Below, in pieces: positions 25,217 through 32,743 of a stretch of 64,000 bases of DNA. The stretch spans positions 699,563 to 763,562 of the forward strand of contig DFQH01000001.1 in assembly GCA_002377695.1 (NCBI GenBank), read 5' to 3'. The translations under genes and the position numbers were made by a program. The stretch is from Citromicrobium sp. UBA3494. GTDB taxonomy: Bacteria; Pseudomonadota; Alphaproteobacteria; Sphingomonadales; Sphingomonadaceae. The notes under the pieces are model-generated. The model had not been told where the DNA came from. It made no database searches and worked only from the letters and a program-made list of their open reading frames with translations. Each line of letters opens with the position of its first letter. The stretch's first letter is position 1.

Positions 25217-26301
25217 TTGGCGTCGCTCTCGATCTTGCTGGGGCCGCTGCTCCTGGACGCACCATTGCCATGCGCCAGCAGGCTGTCGCCCAACGCGCCC
25301 AGATCCTCACCGATCCGCGCGGTAAGGTCTTCTTCCAGCAGCCGGGCGGCGACCGCAACGGCGTGGGCCACACCCTTGGCATTGGCGCTTCCGTGGCTCT
25401 TCACCACAACGCCGTTAAGGCCGAGGAAGACTGCGCCGTTATGGTTGTTGGGGTCGAGATGATGGCGCAGCAGCTCGGTCGCGGGACGCGAGACGAGGAA
25501 GCCGACCTTGGAGCGGAAGGATGAGCGGAACGCGGTCTTCAGCAGGTCCGTCACAAAGCGGGCCGAACCCTCGATCGCCTTCAGCGCGATATTGCCGGAA
25601 AAACCGTCGGTCACCACCACGTCGACATCGCCGCGGTTGATCTTGTCGGCTTCCACGAAGCCGTCGAATTCCAGTTCCAGCGTTTTGGTCGCGCGCAGGT
25701 GCTGCGCGGCTTCCTGCACCTCGTCGGTGCCCTTGATGTCTTCGGTGCCGATATTGAGCAGGCGCACGCGCGGACGCGGACGGCCGGTCACGATCCGCGA
25801 ATAGGCGGCGCCCATGATGGCGAACTGGACGAGATTGCGCGCATCGCACTCGGTATTGGCACCAAGGTCGAGCATGATGACATCCTGCTCTTCCAGGGTG
25901 GGCAGCAGCGCCGCGAGTGCGGGCCGGTCGATCCCCGGCAGGGTGCGCAGCGCGACCTTGCTGATCGCCATCAGCGCGCCGGTATTGCCCGCGCTGACAG
26001 CCGCGCCCGCTTCGCCGCGCTTTACCGCGGCGACCGCTTCGCCCATCGAGGTACCCTTGGAGCGGCGCAGCGCCTGCGAAGGCTTGTCCTCGCCGGCGAT
26101 CACATCTTCGCAATGGCGAATCTCGGCAGCCCCGGCCAGGCCGGGATGACTTTCCAGCGCGCGTTCGATCCGCGCCGAATCGCCCATGAGAAGGAAACTG
26201 AAATTCTCGTGCCGGCGACGTGCGAGGGCGGCACCCTCGACCATTACGCGCACGCCCTCGTCGCCGCCCATCGCGTCAACTGCGATACGCGGCAGACTCA
26301 T
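25213..26301 (-). CDS. plsX: phosphate acyltransferase PlsX
   Basis: A 362-residue enzyme that makes acyl-phosphate from acyl-ACP for phospholipid synthesis. The N-terminal [20 protein letters not shown] and internal [22 protein letters not shown] and [11 protein letters not shown] are typical. ATG 26301 is chosen; the frame is open to 26427 but that part lies across the rpmF gene. The last bases (TGA) overlap the fabH start. The gene follows rpmF by 32 bases. Confidence 0.95.
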   Translation of the reverse strand: MSLPRIAVDAMGGDEGVRVMVEGAALARRRHENFSFLLMGDSARIERALESHPGLAGAAEIRHCEDVIAGEDKPSQALRRSKGTSMGEAVAAVKRGEAGAAVSAGNTGALMAISKVALRTLPGIDRPALAALLPTLEEQDVIMLDLGANTECDARNLVQFAIMGAAYSRIVTGRPRPRVRLLNIGTEDIKGTDEVQEAAQHLRATKTLELEFDGFVEADKINRGDVDVVVTDGFSGNIALKAIEGSARFVTDLLKTAFRSSFRSKVGFLVSRPATELLRHHLDPNNHNGAVFLGLNGVVVKSHGSANAKGVAHAVAVAARLLEEDLTARIGEDLGALGDSLLAHGNGASRSSGPSKIESDAK

Positions 26302-26333
26302 TGCAATCTCCGAACTTGATCGCGCGGACGCGA

Positions 26334-26513
26334 TCAGAAACCGACGGCTACGACTTCGCGGCCGTTGTAGAAGCCACAGTGCGGGCACAGGTTGTGGGGG
26401 CGCTTGAGCTCGCCACAATTGTTGCACTCGTGGAAGGCTTCGACCTTCAGCGAATCATGCGCGCGCCGATTGCCACGGCGATGCGGCGAAACTTTTCTTT
26501 TTGGGACAGCCAT
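26334..26513 (-). CDS. rpmF: 50S ribosomal protein L32
   Basis: A 59-residue basic protein: [20 protein letters not shown] at the start and the zinc-binding pattern [20 protein letters not shown] near residues 30-49. This is L32 of the zinc-binding kind. It is short and so easily missed; I translated it from the minus strand between 26513 and 26334. It is the first gene of the rpmF-plsX-fabH group. Confidence 0.95.
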   Translation of the reverse strand: MAVPKRKVSPHRRGNRRAHDSLKVEAFHECNNCGELKRPHNLCPHCGFYNGREVVAVGF

Positions 26514-26704
26514 GGCGGCACCTGTTCCTACGTTGAATATTCGATATTTAAGGACCGCCCTTAAGCGAGGGGTAGGGCCAGCACAACGGCTTAGTCGTGC
26601 CCCGCTAACGCTCCGTCAATGGCGGAAGAGGCGCGCGGTATACTGATTTTGCTCCTGGACGCAAGGGGTGCGTTGCTTGCGACCGGGTAATGAGGGGAAG
26701 TGCG

Positions 26705-27106
26705 ATGATGGAAATCGAGTTGCCGGTATCGCTGACGGGCGCGGCCATGTTCGGCCTGCTGGCGCTGTGGCTTGCGGTGCGCAGCGGCCGGGCAAGGTTG
26801 AAAGCCGGGGTCGGCCATGGCGACGGCGGCGACATGCTGCTCGCCCGGCGGATGCGCGCGCAGCTCAATTTCGTGGAGACCGCGCCCTTCGTGCTCGCGC
26901 TGATCGTGGTGATCGAACTGGCGGGGCGCGGCGGGATCTGGCTGCACGGCGTGTCGATCCTGTTCGTGCTGGGCAGAGTACTGCACGGCATCGGAATGGA
27001 CGCCGACAACGCCGGGCTGCCGCGCCAGATCGGCACCGGCGTCACGATGCTGACGCTGCTGGGGCTGAGCGTGTTCGCCGCGCTGGCGGGGTTTGGAATC
27101 GCCTGA
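26705..27106 (+). CDS. MAPEG family membrane protein
   Basis: A 133-residue integral membrane protein of the MAPEG family (membrane-associated proteins in eicosanoid and glutathione metabolism). Four hydrophobic stretches are present, with the family-like ARRMRAQLNFVETAPFVLAL segment near the middle. Bacterial members of this group are mostly uncharacterised and may be glutathione-dependent. ATG 26705 has GAGGGG before it; ATG 26708 is the alternative. It is convergent with the MBL-fold gene at 27118. Confidence 0.82.
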   Translation: MMEIELPVSLTGAAMFGLLALWLAVRSGRARLKAGVGHGDGGDMLLARRMRAQLNFVETAPFVLALIVVIELAGRGGIWLHGVSILFVLGRVLHGIGMDADNAGLPRQIGTGVTMLTLLGLSVFAALAGFGIA

Positions 27107-27117
27107 AAATCAGCACC

Positions 27118-27792
27118 CTATGCCAGCGCCGCATCGCCCACGAAGGGGTTGGTCCGCCGCTCTTGCCCGAAGGTGCTGGTGGGGCCATGGCCGGGAATGA
27201 AGGTGACATCGTCGCCCAGCGGCCACAGCTTCTGCGTAATCGCGTCGATCAGGCTTTGGTGATCGCTCATCGGAAAATCGGTGCGTCCGATGCTTCCCTG
27301 GAACAGCACGTCGCCCACGATCGCGAACTTGCGGTCACGGTTGAAGAAGATCACGTGGCCCGGCGTGTGCCCCGGGCAGTGGATCACCTCCAGCGTCAGG
27401 TTGCCGACGGTCACGGTGTCGCCATCCTCCAGCCAGCGGTCGGGCTCGAAGCTCGCCGCCTCCATCTGGAAGCGCGCGCCATCCTCGTCGAGGCGGCTGA
27501 TCCAGAACCGGTCCGCCTCGTGCGGGCCTTCGATCGGCAGGCCCAGTTCCTTCGCCAGCATGCCCGCCTGCCCGCAATGGTCGAGATGGCCGTGCGTGAT
27601 GAGGATCTTCTCCAGCTCCACGCCGGCCTTGGCGACGCCTGCCTTCAGCTTGTCCAGATCGCCGCCCGGATCGATCAGCGCCGCCTTGTTGGTTTCGGTG
27701 CACCAGATCAGCGAGCAGTTCTGCTGCAGCGGCGTGACCGGCAGGATCGCGGCTTTCATCGGCGAGGATTGGGTAGAAGGTGCGTCTGTCAT
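27118..27792 (-). CDS. MBL-fold metallo-hydrolase, glyoxalase II-like
   Basis: A 224-residue cytoplasmic metallo-hydrolase. The metal-binding motif THGHLDHCG is near residues 64-72, with further His in CPGHTPGHVIFFNRD, Asp in IVGDVLFQGSIGRTDFP and His in FIPGHGPTSTFG. This pattern matches glyoxalase-II-like thioesterases (YcbL type). ATG 27792 is preferred to a longer frame to 27855. It is divergent from the cytochrome-like gene at 27875. Confidence 0.9.
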   Translation of the reverse strand: MTDAPSTQSSPMKAAILPVTPLQQNCSLIWCTETNKAALIDPGGDLDKLKAGVAKAGVELEKILITHGHLDHCGQAGMLAKELGLPIEGPHEADRFWISRLDEDGARFQMEAASFEPDRWLEDGDTVTVGNLTLEVIHCPGHTPGHVIFFNRDRKFAIVGDVLFQGSIGRTDFPMSDHQSLIDAITQKLWPLGDDVTFIPGHGPTSTFGQERRTNPFVGDAALA

Positions 27793-27874
27793 GGCAAACG
27801 AGATGGAACACCGATTGATCGGTGGCAAGGGGAGCGATAGCTTCGCCCAAGGCATTCAGGAGAGACAGGCCGCC

Positions 27875-28264
27875 ATGAAACCGCAACTTATAATGCTCGG
27901 AGCCATCACCATGCTCGCGCTGCCGGCGTGCCAGTCATCCGCGCCGGACGGCTCTGCAACCCAGCCGACCCGCGCACAGCTGGCCGAGACCGACGAGGAC
28001 GGGGTGCCCATGCTCGTCAACGCCATGTGCGGCAGCTGCCACGCGGTGACGGCGGGAGATGTCTCGCCGTTGCCGCAGGCGCCGACCTTCCCCGCAATCG
28101 CCAATCGCGAGGAGCTGACCCGCGAGACGCTGACCGCGTATTTGCGCGATGCGCACAACTACCCCGACATCATGGATGTAGGGCTGACCGATGAGGATGT
28201 GGCGCTCGTGACCGAATATATGGTCTCGCTGCAGGACCCCGACTACCGCCAGCCACCGTCCTGA
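27875..28264 (+). CDS. cytochrome c-like lipoprotein
   Basis: A 129-residue exported protein. The N-terminus ends in LALPAC, a lipobox, so it is probably a lipoprotein. A single haem-binding motif CGSCH (in NAMCGSCHAVT) follows near residue 53, and a Met in MDVGLTDEDVALVTEYMVSL could supply the axial ligand. The helix pattern fits class I cytochrome c. CAGGAGAG precedes ATG 27875. Its electron partners are unknown. Confidence 0.85.
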   Translation: MKPQLIMLGAITMLALPACQSSAPDGSATQPTRAQLAETDEDGVPMLVNAMCGSCHAVTAGDVSPLPQAPTFPAIANREELTRETLTAYLRDAHNYPDIMDVGLTDEDVALVTEYMVSLQDPDYRQPPS

Positions 28265-28405
28265 GCGGATCGGGCGATTTCGCCGGTCCGCGCGCAAGGC
28301 CCGGTCTGCCAGCACGCAAGCACGCGTAGCGCACAGGACCGCGACCGGCAGACATGAGGCCGCTCCGCCGACCATCTCGCAGCGTCCGCTGGCTGGTCGC
28401 GCCGC

Positions 28406-29092
28406 TCACAACCGTCCGCTCTTCCACACGACGCGGCCCAGCACCTCGACCTCGTCCAGCGACACTTCGACCGGCGGATAGGCGAGGTTCTGACTGAGCA
28501 GCGCGATCCGCCCTGCCCCCGCGCTGGCCAGCCGCTTGACCATCAGCGTGTCGCCCATGCGCACCACGTGCACCCCGTCGCGTTCGAACCGCGATCCGCG
28601 GTCGACCAGAATCTCGTCGCCGTGGCGCAGCAACGGCTCCATCGAATCGCCCTCCACCGTAAGGGCGGAGAGCATTTTCGGGTCGAAGCCGTTCTCGCGC
28701 AGCCAGCGGCCCGAAAAACCGAAATTGTCGAACGGAGTCTCGCCGCCTGCAAACTGGCCCGGCCCTGCGGCCGCGGCGAGCGAGAGGCGCGGGATGGCAT
28801 GGAAATCCTCGTCGCCGCGGGAGGCGGCATAGGATTTTTCCCCCACCCCATCCGGCGCACCGCCCAGCTCGCTCTCGTCCACACCGAAGAATTCCGCGAG
28901 CACCTTGCGATCCTGCTCCTCCAGCTTGCGCGGACTTCCCTTGCGGATGAACTGCTGAAGATAGCTGGAATTGCGGCCAATAAGCGCGGAAAGCCCCGCA
29001 AGACTGGAGCGACGCTCCCTGGCCAGCTCGAGCAGGCGGGTCCGCGCATCGCCGCTATCCACCATCGATGGAGATCTAGGATCGTCACTCAT
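28406..29092 (-). CDS. S24-family (LexA/CI-like) repressor
   Basis: A 228-residue regulator. Residues about 17-70 look like a DNA-binding helix-turn-helix (LSALIGRNSSYLQQFIRKGS), and residues 120-228 are an S24 signal-peptidase-like domain with the catalytic Ser150 in VEGDSMEPLLRHGDE and Lys186 in DTLMVKRL. An Ala109-Gly110 pair lies in LSLAAAAGPGQF, a plausible self-cleavage site as in LexA and CI, but that is inference. ATG 29092 is chosen with AGGGA about 9 bases upstream; ATG 29098 is also possible. It is divergent from two small genes at 29204 and 29382. Confidence 0.85.
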   Translation of the reverse strand: MSDDPRSPSMVDSGDARTRLLELARERRSSLAGLSALIGRNSSYLQQFIRKGSPRKLEEQDRKVLAEFFGVDESELGGAPDGVGEKSYAASRGDEDFHAIPRLSLAAAAGPGQFAGGETPFDNFGFSGRWLRENGFDPKMLSALTVEGDSMEPLLRHGDEILVDRGSRFERDGVHVVRMGDTLMVKRLASAGAGRIALLSQNLAYPPVEVSLDEVEVLGRVVWKSGRL

Positions 29093-29118
29093 AGGCATTT
29101 CCCTATATGAAAGATTTT

Positions 29119-29134
29119 TCCTAGACAAGTAGGA
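29119..29134. promoter_or_regulatory. dyad upstream of the S24 repressor gene
   Basis: The sequence TCCTA-GACAAG-TAGGA is an inverted repeat (arms 29119-29123 and 29130-29134) 27 bases before the repressor start. It is a candidate operator for autoregulation and for the divergent genes at 29204. The spacer is 6 bases and the arms are only 5, so the evidence is modest. A related half-site TTTCCCTA lies at 29098-29105. Confidence 0.4.
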
Positions 29135-29203
29135 TTTCGCGCGCGAGCAATCCTTCACCGCGGCCAATGATTCGATCCCATCGGGCATGAGTGAGGGAAA
29201 AAT

Positions 29204-29392
29204 ATGCTGATTCGAAGGATAGAGAAGTTTCTGCGCGAGTTCGACATGCCTGCGACGAAATTCGGGCGGCTCGCCGCGCACGATCCGCGCTTCGTGCTCG
29301 ACCTGCGCAACGGCCGCCTGCCGCGTGCGGGCACCGAACAGCGCGTCGACGGCTTCATGCGCGAATGGCGGGAGGCGCGTCATGCGGGCTGA
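29204..29392 (+). CDS. mini helix-turn-helix-like protein
   Basis: A 62-residue basic protein (MLIRRIEKFLREFDMPATKF at the start). The segment PATKFGRLAAHDPRFVLDLR then NGRLPRAGTEQRVDGFM looks like a small Cro-type DNA-binding fold: a helix, a turn, and a recognition helix followed by a basic wing. Function is not known. It overlaps the next gene by 11 bases. No good Shine-Dalgarno (only TTCGAAGG near 29190) could be settled on. Confidence 0.6.
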   Translation: MLIRRIEKFLREFDMPATKFGRLAAHDPRFVLDLRNGRLPRAGTEQRVDGFMREWREARHAG

Positions 29393-29732
29393 AGCCATTC
29401 ACGCGCCCCGCCCTTCCTCGCGCGGCCATGCCCGCAGGCTGGAAGCTGCGCTGCAACAGCTTGCGCAGGGGCACGGCACGGTCCTCGCCCATCGCGAGCG
29501 CAGCTGGGCGAGCATCACCTTCGCGGGTACGCGCCACACGCTGCGCATCGCCTTCGACACGCCGGAGGCCATCGAAGGCGGCGAGGCGCTGATCGCCGCC
29601 CTGCCCGATCATGAATTCGCGCTTCCGGGAAGGCTGGTGGCGGATGCCACGGTGGGCGCGGTGGATCACGTGCTGGAGCCTGCTCCATGCCTCACCGTCA
29701 CATGCGAACTGCTGCTGCTGGAGGATTGCTGA
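29382..29732 (+). CDS. conserved hypothetical protein
   Basis: A 116-residue soluble protein, not recognised. It has a basic N-terminus and a mixed alpha-beta pattern (GHGTVLAHRERSWASITFAG, TRHTLRIAFDTPEAIEGGEA, FALPGRLVADATVGAVDHVL, LTVTCELLLLEDC). The ATG 29382 overlaps the mini-HTH gene by 11 bases in another frame, so the two are probably translated together. The neighbourhood with the divergent repressor suggests joint control. Confidence 0.6.
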   Translation: MRAEAIHAPRPSSRGHARRLEAALQQLAQGHGTVLAHRERSWASITFAGTRHTLRIAFDTPEAIEGGEALIAALPDHEFALPGRLVADATVGAVDHVLEPAPCLTVTCELLLLEDC

Positions 29733-29796
29733 GGAGGCCCCGGATGGGGGCTGTGTTTTTGTCCCCTGGACACTGTGTCAGCTGTGTCAGGCGCGC

Positions 29797-30735
29797 CTAG
29801 TAGCCGAGCGCAAGGTCCATCTGCGGCTGCACGGGTTCGCCCGCGTGCCATTTGTGCAGATTCTCGATGAAGCGGTCGGCGGACCGCATGAACATGCCCG
29901 TCTGCGCGCGGCCCGACAGGTGCATGGTGACCTGCGCATTGGCGAGCGACCAGAGCGGGTGGTCTTCGGGCAGCGGTTCGGGATCGGTCACGTCGAGCAA
30001 GGCTGCCTCGATGCTCTTCGCTTCAAGGGCATCGACCAGCGCGGGCTGATCCACCACATCGCCGCGCGCAACGTTCACCAGCACGGCATTGCCCTTCATC
30101 GCCGCGAGCTCGTCCGCACCGATCATGTGATGCGTGTCGGGGGTGGAGGGCACCGCCAGCACCACCCAGTCGAATTCGCCCAGCCTACCGCGCCACTCGT
30201 CGGGCTTCAAAGCACCATCCGCACCCGAGCGGCGCACCGGCACGACCTCCATGTCGAAGGCTTCGAGCCGGGTCTTCACAAGTCTGCCGATTGCGCCGAG
30301 ACCCAGCAGCAGCACGCGTTCGCCCGCCAGCTCGCGCTTGCCGGGGCTGTCGAGTAGCCACTCATGCCGGTCCTGCGCGCGCACCACCTCGCGGTAGCCC
30401 TTGGCATGGGCCAGCATCAGCATGACGACATATTCGGCGATGGTGATCGCGTTGATGCCTGCGCCGTTGGTCACGATCGTCCCGCGCTCGTCCAGCAGAT
30501 CGAGCGGCAGGAAATCGAGCCCGGCATAGATCGAGTTGAGCCATTTGAGGTTGGTCGCGGCGGCCACCACCTCGCACATCGGGCCGGGCTGGTTGAAGTC
30601 GAACCAGCCGATCTCCGCACGCGGCGCCAGCTCCAGCGCCTCCTCCTTGCTCATGAACCACAGCGGCTCGACCCAGTCGGGAAGGCGTGGCTCGACCAGC
30701 GGGCGGATCAGGGTGGAAAGAACGGCGGTGGTCAT
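29797..30735 (-). CDS. D-isomer-specific 2-hydroxyacid dehydrogenase family protein
   Basis: A 312-residue cytosolic dehydrogenase of the D-2-hydroxyacid family, which reduces 2-keto acids with NAD(P)H. The nucleotide-binding loop is LLLGLGAIGRLVKTR, and the family parts TNGAGINAITIAEYVVMLML and VLVNVARGDVVDQPALVDAL are visible. The usual catalytic Arg lies in that second stretch; the terminal His motif appears shifted (NAQVTMHLSGRAQTG). The ATG 30735 overlaps the DUF559 stop codon (ATGA). Its Shine-Dalgarno GGGAGGGG is provided by one arm of the inverted repeat at 30741. The substrate is unknown. Confidence 0.88.
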   Translation of the reverse strand: MTTAVLSTLIRPLVEPRLPDWVEPLWFMSKEEALELAPRAEIGWFDFNQPGPMCEVVAAATNLKWLNSIYAGLDFLPLDLLDERGTIVTNGAGINAITIAEYVVMLMLAHAKGYREVVRAQDRHEWLLDSPGKRELAGERVLLLGLGAIGRLVKTRLEAFDMEVVPVRRSGADGALKPDEWRGRLGEFDWVVLAVPSTPDTHHMIGADELAAMKGNAVLVNVARGDVVDQPALVDALEAKSIEAALLDVTDPEPLPEDHPLWSLANAQVTMHLSGRAQTGMFMRSADRFIENLHKWHAGEPVQPQMDLALGY

Positions 30736-31118
30736 TCACTCCCCTCCCGCTTGCGGGAGGGGCCGGGGGTGGGCTCTTCTTGGAGCGCTGCGCAGATGGT
30801 CTCGATCACACCCTCTGTGTTGGCGATTACATCGGCATTTGAAAAGTGCAGAACGCGATATCCTTCGGCTCGCAGATACACATCGCGGGCTTCGTCGCGT
30901 TCGGGCAGCACATCGTGCGAATGGCCGTCGACCTCGACGATCAGCTTGCGCGAGCGACACAGGAAATCGGCGAAGAACGGCCCGACCGGCATCTGGCGGC
31001 TAAATTTCACGCCGAGCTACGACTTGGCGAGATGCTTCCACAACTCGCGTTCCGCGGGTGTGGCGGCATTGCGCAACTCGCGGGCGCGCTTGGTGTCGCG
31101 GTTGGTCCAGGTCGGCAC
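30732..31118 (-). pseudogene. DUF559 endonuclease-like gene broken by an amber codon
   Basis: Read from GTG 31118 this frame encodes a 128-residue DUF559 protein (VSR/restriction-like endonuclease fold) except for a TAG at 31017-31019. The part before the stop is TKRARELRNAATPAERELWK then HLAKS; the part after is LGVKFSRQMPVG, then FFADFLCRSRKLIVEVDGHS with the conserved catalytic-type Asp of VDG. The family consensus continues through the stop without a frame change, so one base change (for example CAG to TAG) explains it. The last residues (PTPGPSRKREG) are encoded by the left repeat arm. The stop overlaps the start of the dehydrogenase at 30735. Confidence 0.8.
30741..30774. repeat. inverted-repeat arm, left of the DUF559 gene
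   Basis: This 34-base arm starts CCCCTCCCGCTTGCGGGAGG and ends with GGGGTGGGC. Its inverted partner lies at 31131-31164; 30 of the 34 bases match. The arm is itself a hairpin (CCCTCCCGC with GCGGGAGGG). The outer end lies 6 bases from the start codon of the dehydrogenase. Confidence 0.85.
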
Positions 31119-31130
31119 GGGCGTACTTGT

Positions 31131-31164
31131 GCCCACCCCTAACCCATCCCGCAAGCGGGAGGGG
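31131..31164. repeat. inverted-repeat arm, right of the DUF559 gene
   Basis: The inverted partner of the arm at 30741-30774, with four differences over 34 bases. It begins GCCCACCCC and ends CAAGCGGGAGGGG, and lies 6 bases from the cysS stop codon at 31170. Together the arms bracket the DUF559 pseudogene, so the cassette from 30741 to 31164 (424 bases) looks like one unit placed between cysS and the dehydrogenase. Confidence 0.85.
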
Positions 31165-31169
31165 GATTG

Positions 31170-32693
31170 TCAGCCGAGCTTCCATTCCCAGCCGAGCGGG
31201 TCGCCATCCATGACCTCGACCCCCTTGGCGGCGAGATCGTCGCGGATGGCGTCGGATCTGGCGAAGTCCTTCTGTGCCCGTGCATCCTTGCGGTCCGCGA
31301 GGGCCTGCTCGATCTCGTCCTCGGTCAGACCTGCGTCCTTCGGGCGGATGCGCAGGTCTTCGCGAGACAGATTGAGCAGGTCGAGACCGAGGACTGCGTC
31401 CATTGCGGCGATGGAGCTCAGCTTTTGAGCAGGATCGACCTTCTTGATCGTCAGCGCCTCTTCCAACGCGGTAAGGGCAATGGATGTATTGAGGTCGTCG
31501 GCCTGCGCTGCTTCGAACTTTTCGAGGACCGGTGCCAGCTTGCCCCAATCGTCACCCTGAACTTGTTTCAGGGTCCAGCTCCCATCCTGCACAAAGGGCT
31601 CGGGCTGCTCGCTGGATGCCGAAACGAGTTCGGCATGACGGTTTTTGAGCTGTTCGACCCCCATCACCATCCGCTTCAACCGGGTCAGCGCCGCGCCGAG
31701 GCCTTCCCACGAAAACTCCAGCTCGCTGCGGTAATGCCCCTGCAGGCACATCATCCGATACGCGAGCGGATGGTAGCCCTTGTCGATCAGCAATTGCAGC
31801 CGCAGGAACTCGCCCGAGCTTTTCGACATCTTGCCCGTCCGCTCGACGAGGAAGTTGTTGTGCATCCAGTACCGCGCACCGGAATGCGCGGCGTCATCCA
31901 ACCCGCCGCAGCCGCAGTAGGCCTGGTTCTGCGCGATCTCGTTGGGGTGGTGGATTTCGCGGTGGTCGATCCCGCCGGTGTGGATGTCGAACGGGAAGCC
32001 CAGCAGTTTGCCGCCCATCACGCTGCACTCAAGGTGCCAGCCCGGTGCGCCGCGGCCCCACGGCGAATCCCACTCCATCTGCCGCGTCTCGCCTGCGGGC
32101 GTGGTGCGCCAGATCGCGAAGTCGGCGGCGTTGCGCTTGCCCTCGACCGTGTCGATCCGGCCCTCGCCCTCTTCGGTCACGGCGCGAGCCAGCCGCCCGT
32201 AATCCTCGACCGTGGAGACGTCGAAATAGAGCCCGCTCTCAAGCTGGTAGCAGTGCTTCGGCTCGATCTGCTTGGCGAAGTCGATCATCGCGTCGATGTA
32301 ATCGGTTGCGACCGACCATTCGGCGGGCTCCCGGATGTTGAGCGCCTTTACGTCGGCCTTGAAGGCCTGCGTGTAATGCTCGGCAATGTCCCAGATCGAC
32401 TGCTTCTTCTGCGCAGCCATCTTCTCCAGCTTGTCCTCGCCCGCATCCGCGTCGTCGGTCAGGTGGCCGACATCGGTGATGTTGATGATGTGGGTGAGCT
32501 TATGGCCCGTCCAGCTGAGCGTGCGGCCGAGCACGTCGGCGAACACATAGGCGCGCATATTGCCGATATGCGGGTAGTTATAGACCGTCGGCCCGCAGGT
32601 GTAGACGCGCGCCTCCCCCTCGTGGATCGGAACGAAGGGTTCGAGCTGTCGGTTGAGGCTGTTGAACAGGGTGAGTTGCGGCGCATCGGTCAT
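31170..32693 (-). CDS. cysS: cysteine--tRNA ligase with an in-frame palindromic insertion
   Basis: A 507-residue class I synthetase that charges tRNA-Cys. HIGH is seen as PHIGN in VYNYPHIGNMRAYVFAD, the KMSKS loop as GKMSKSSGEF, and the zinc-binding Cys/His residues in CGPTVYN, ECSVMG and HPNEIAQNQ. It is about 30 residues longer than a usual CysS because residues about 352-381 (RHAELVSASS ... TLKQVQGD) are encoded by a palindromic element at 31551-31640. The insertion lies before the anticodon-binding helices (DDLNTSIALTALEEAL) and the frame continues, so the enzyme is probably functional. ATG 32693 is preferred over an upstream extension. Confidence 0.95.
   Translation of the reverse strand: MTDAPQLTLFNSLNRQLEPFVPIHEGEARVYTCGPTVYNYPHIGNMRAYVFADVLGRTLSWTGHKLTHIINITDVGHLTDDADAGEDKLEKMAAQKKQSIWDIAEHYTQAFKADVKALNIREPAEWSVATDYIDAMIDFAKQIEPKHCYQLESGLYFDVSTVEDYGRLARAVTEEGEGRIDTVEGKRNAADFAIWRTTPAGETRQMEWDSPWGRGAPGWHLECSVMGGKLLGFPFDIHTGGIDHREIHHPNEIAQNQAYCGCGGLDDAAHSGARYWMHNNFLVERTGKMSKSSGEFLRLQLLIDKGYHPLAYRMMCLQGHYRSELEFSWEGLGAALTRLKRMVMGVEQLKNRHAELVSASSEQPEPFVQDGSWTLKQVQGDDWGKLAPVLEKFEAAQADDLNTSIALTALEEALTIKKVDPAQKLSSIAAMDAVLGLDLLNLSREDLRIRPKDAGLTEDEIEQALADRKDARAQKDFARSDAIRDDLAAKGVEVMDGDPLGWEWKLG
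31551..31640. repeat. palindromic element inside cysS (GTCACCCTGAA...GGCATGAC type)
   Basis: Exactly 90 bases (30 codons) with two inner inverted repeats: CCTGAACTTGTTTCAGG on one side and ATGCCGAAACGAGTTCGGCAT on the other, and outer ends GTCA/TGAC. The type is repeated in intergenic regions of many alphaproteobacteria. In the cysS reading direction it encodes a peptide containing RHAELVSAS and WTLKQVQGD, the usual translation of this element. Confidence 0.88.
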
Positions 32694-32743
32694 GGGCGCG
32701 CAGATGCGCCAAGCGAACCGGCTGCGCAACAGGGAGCGACCAT

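Noticed and set aside
28265..28405. Possible hairpin GTCTGCC ... GGCAGAC after the cytochrome-like gene
   Set aside because: The 44-base loop is too long and there is no T run.
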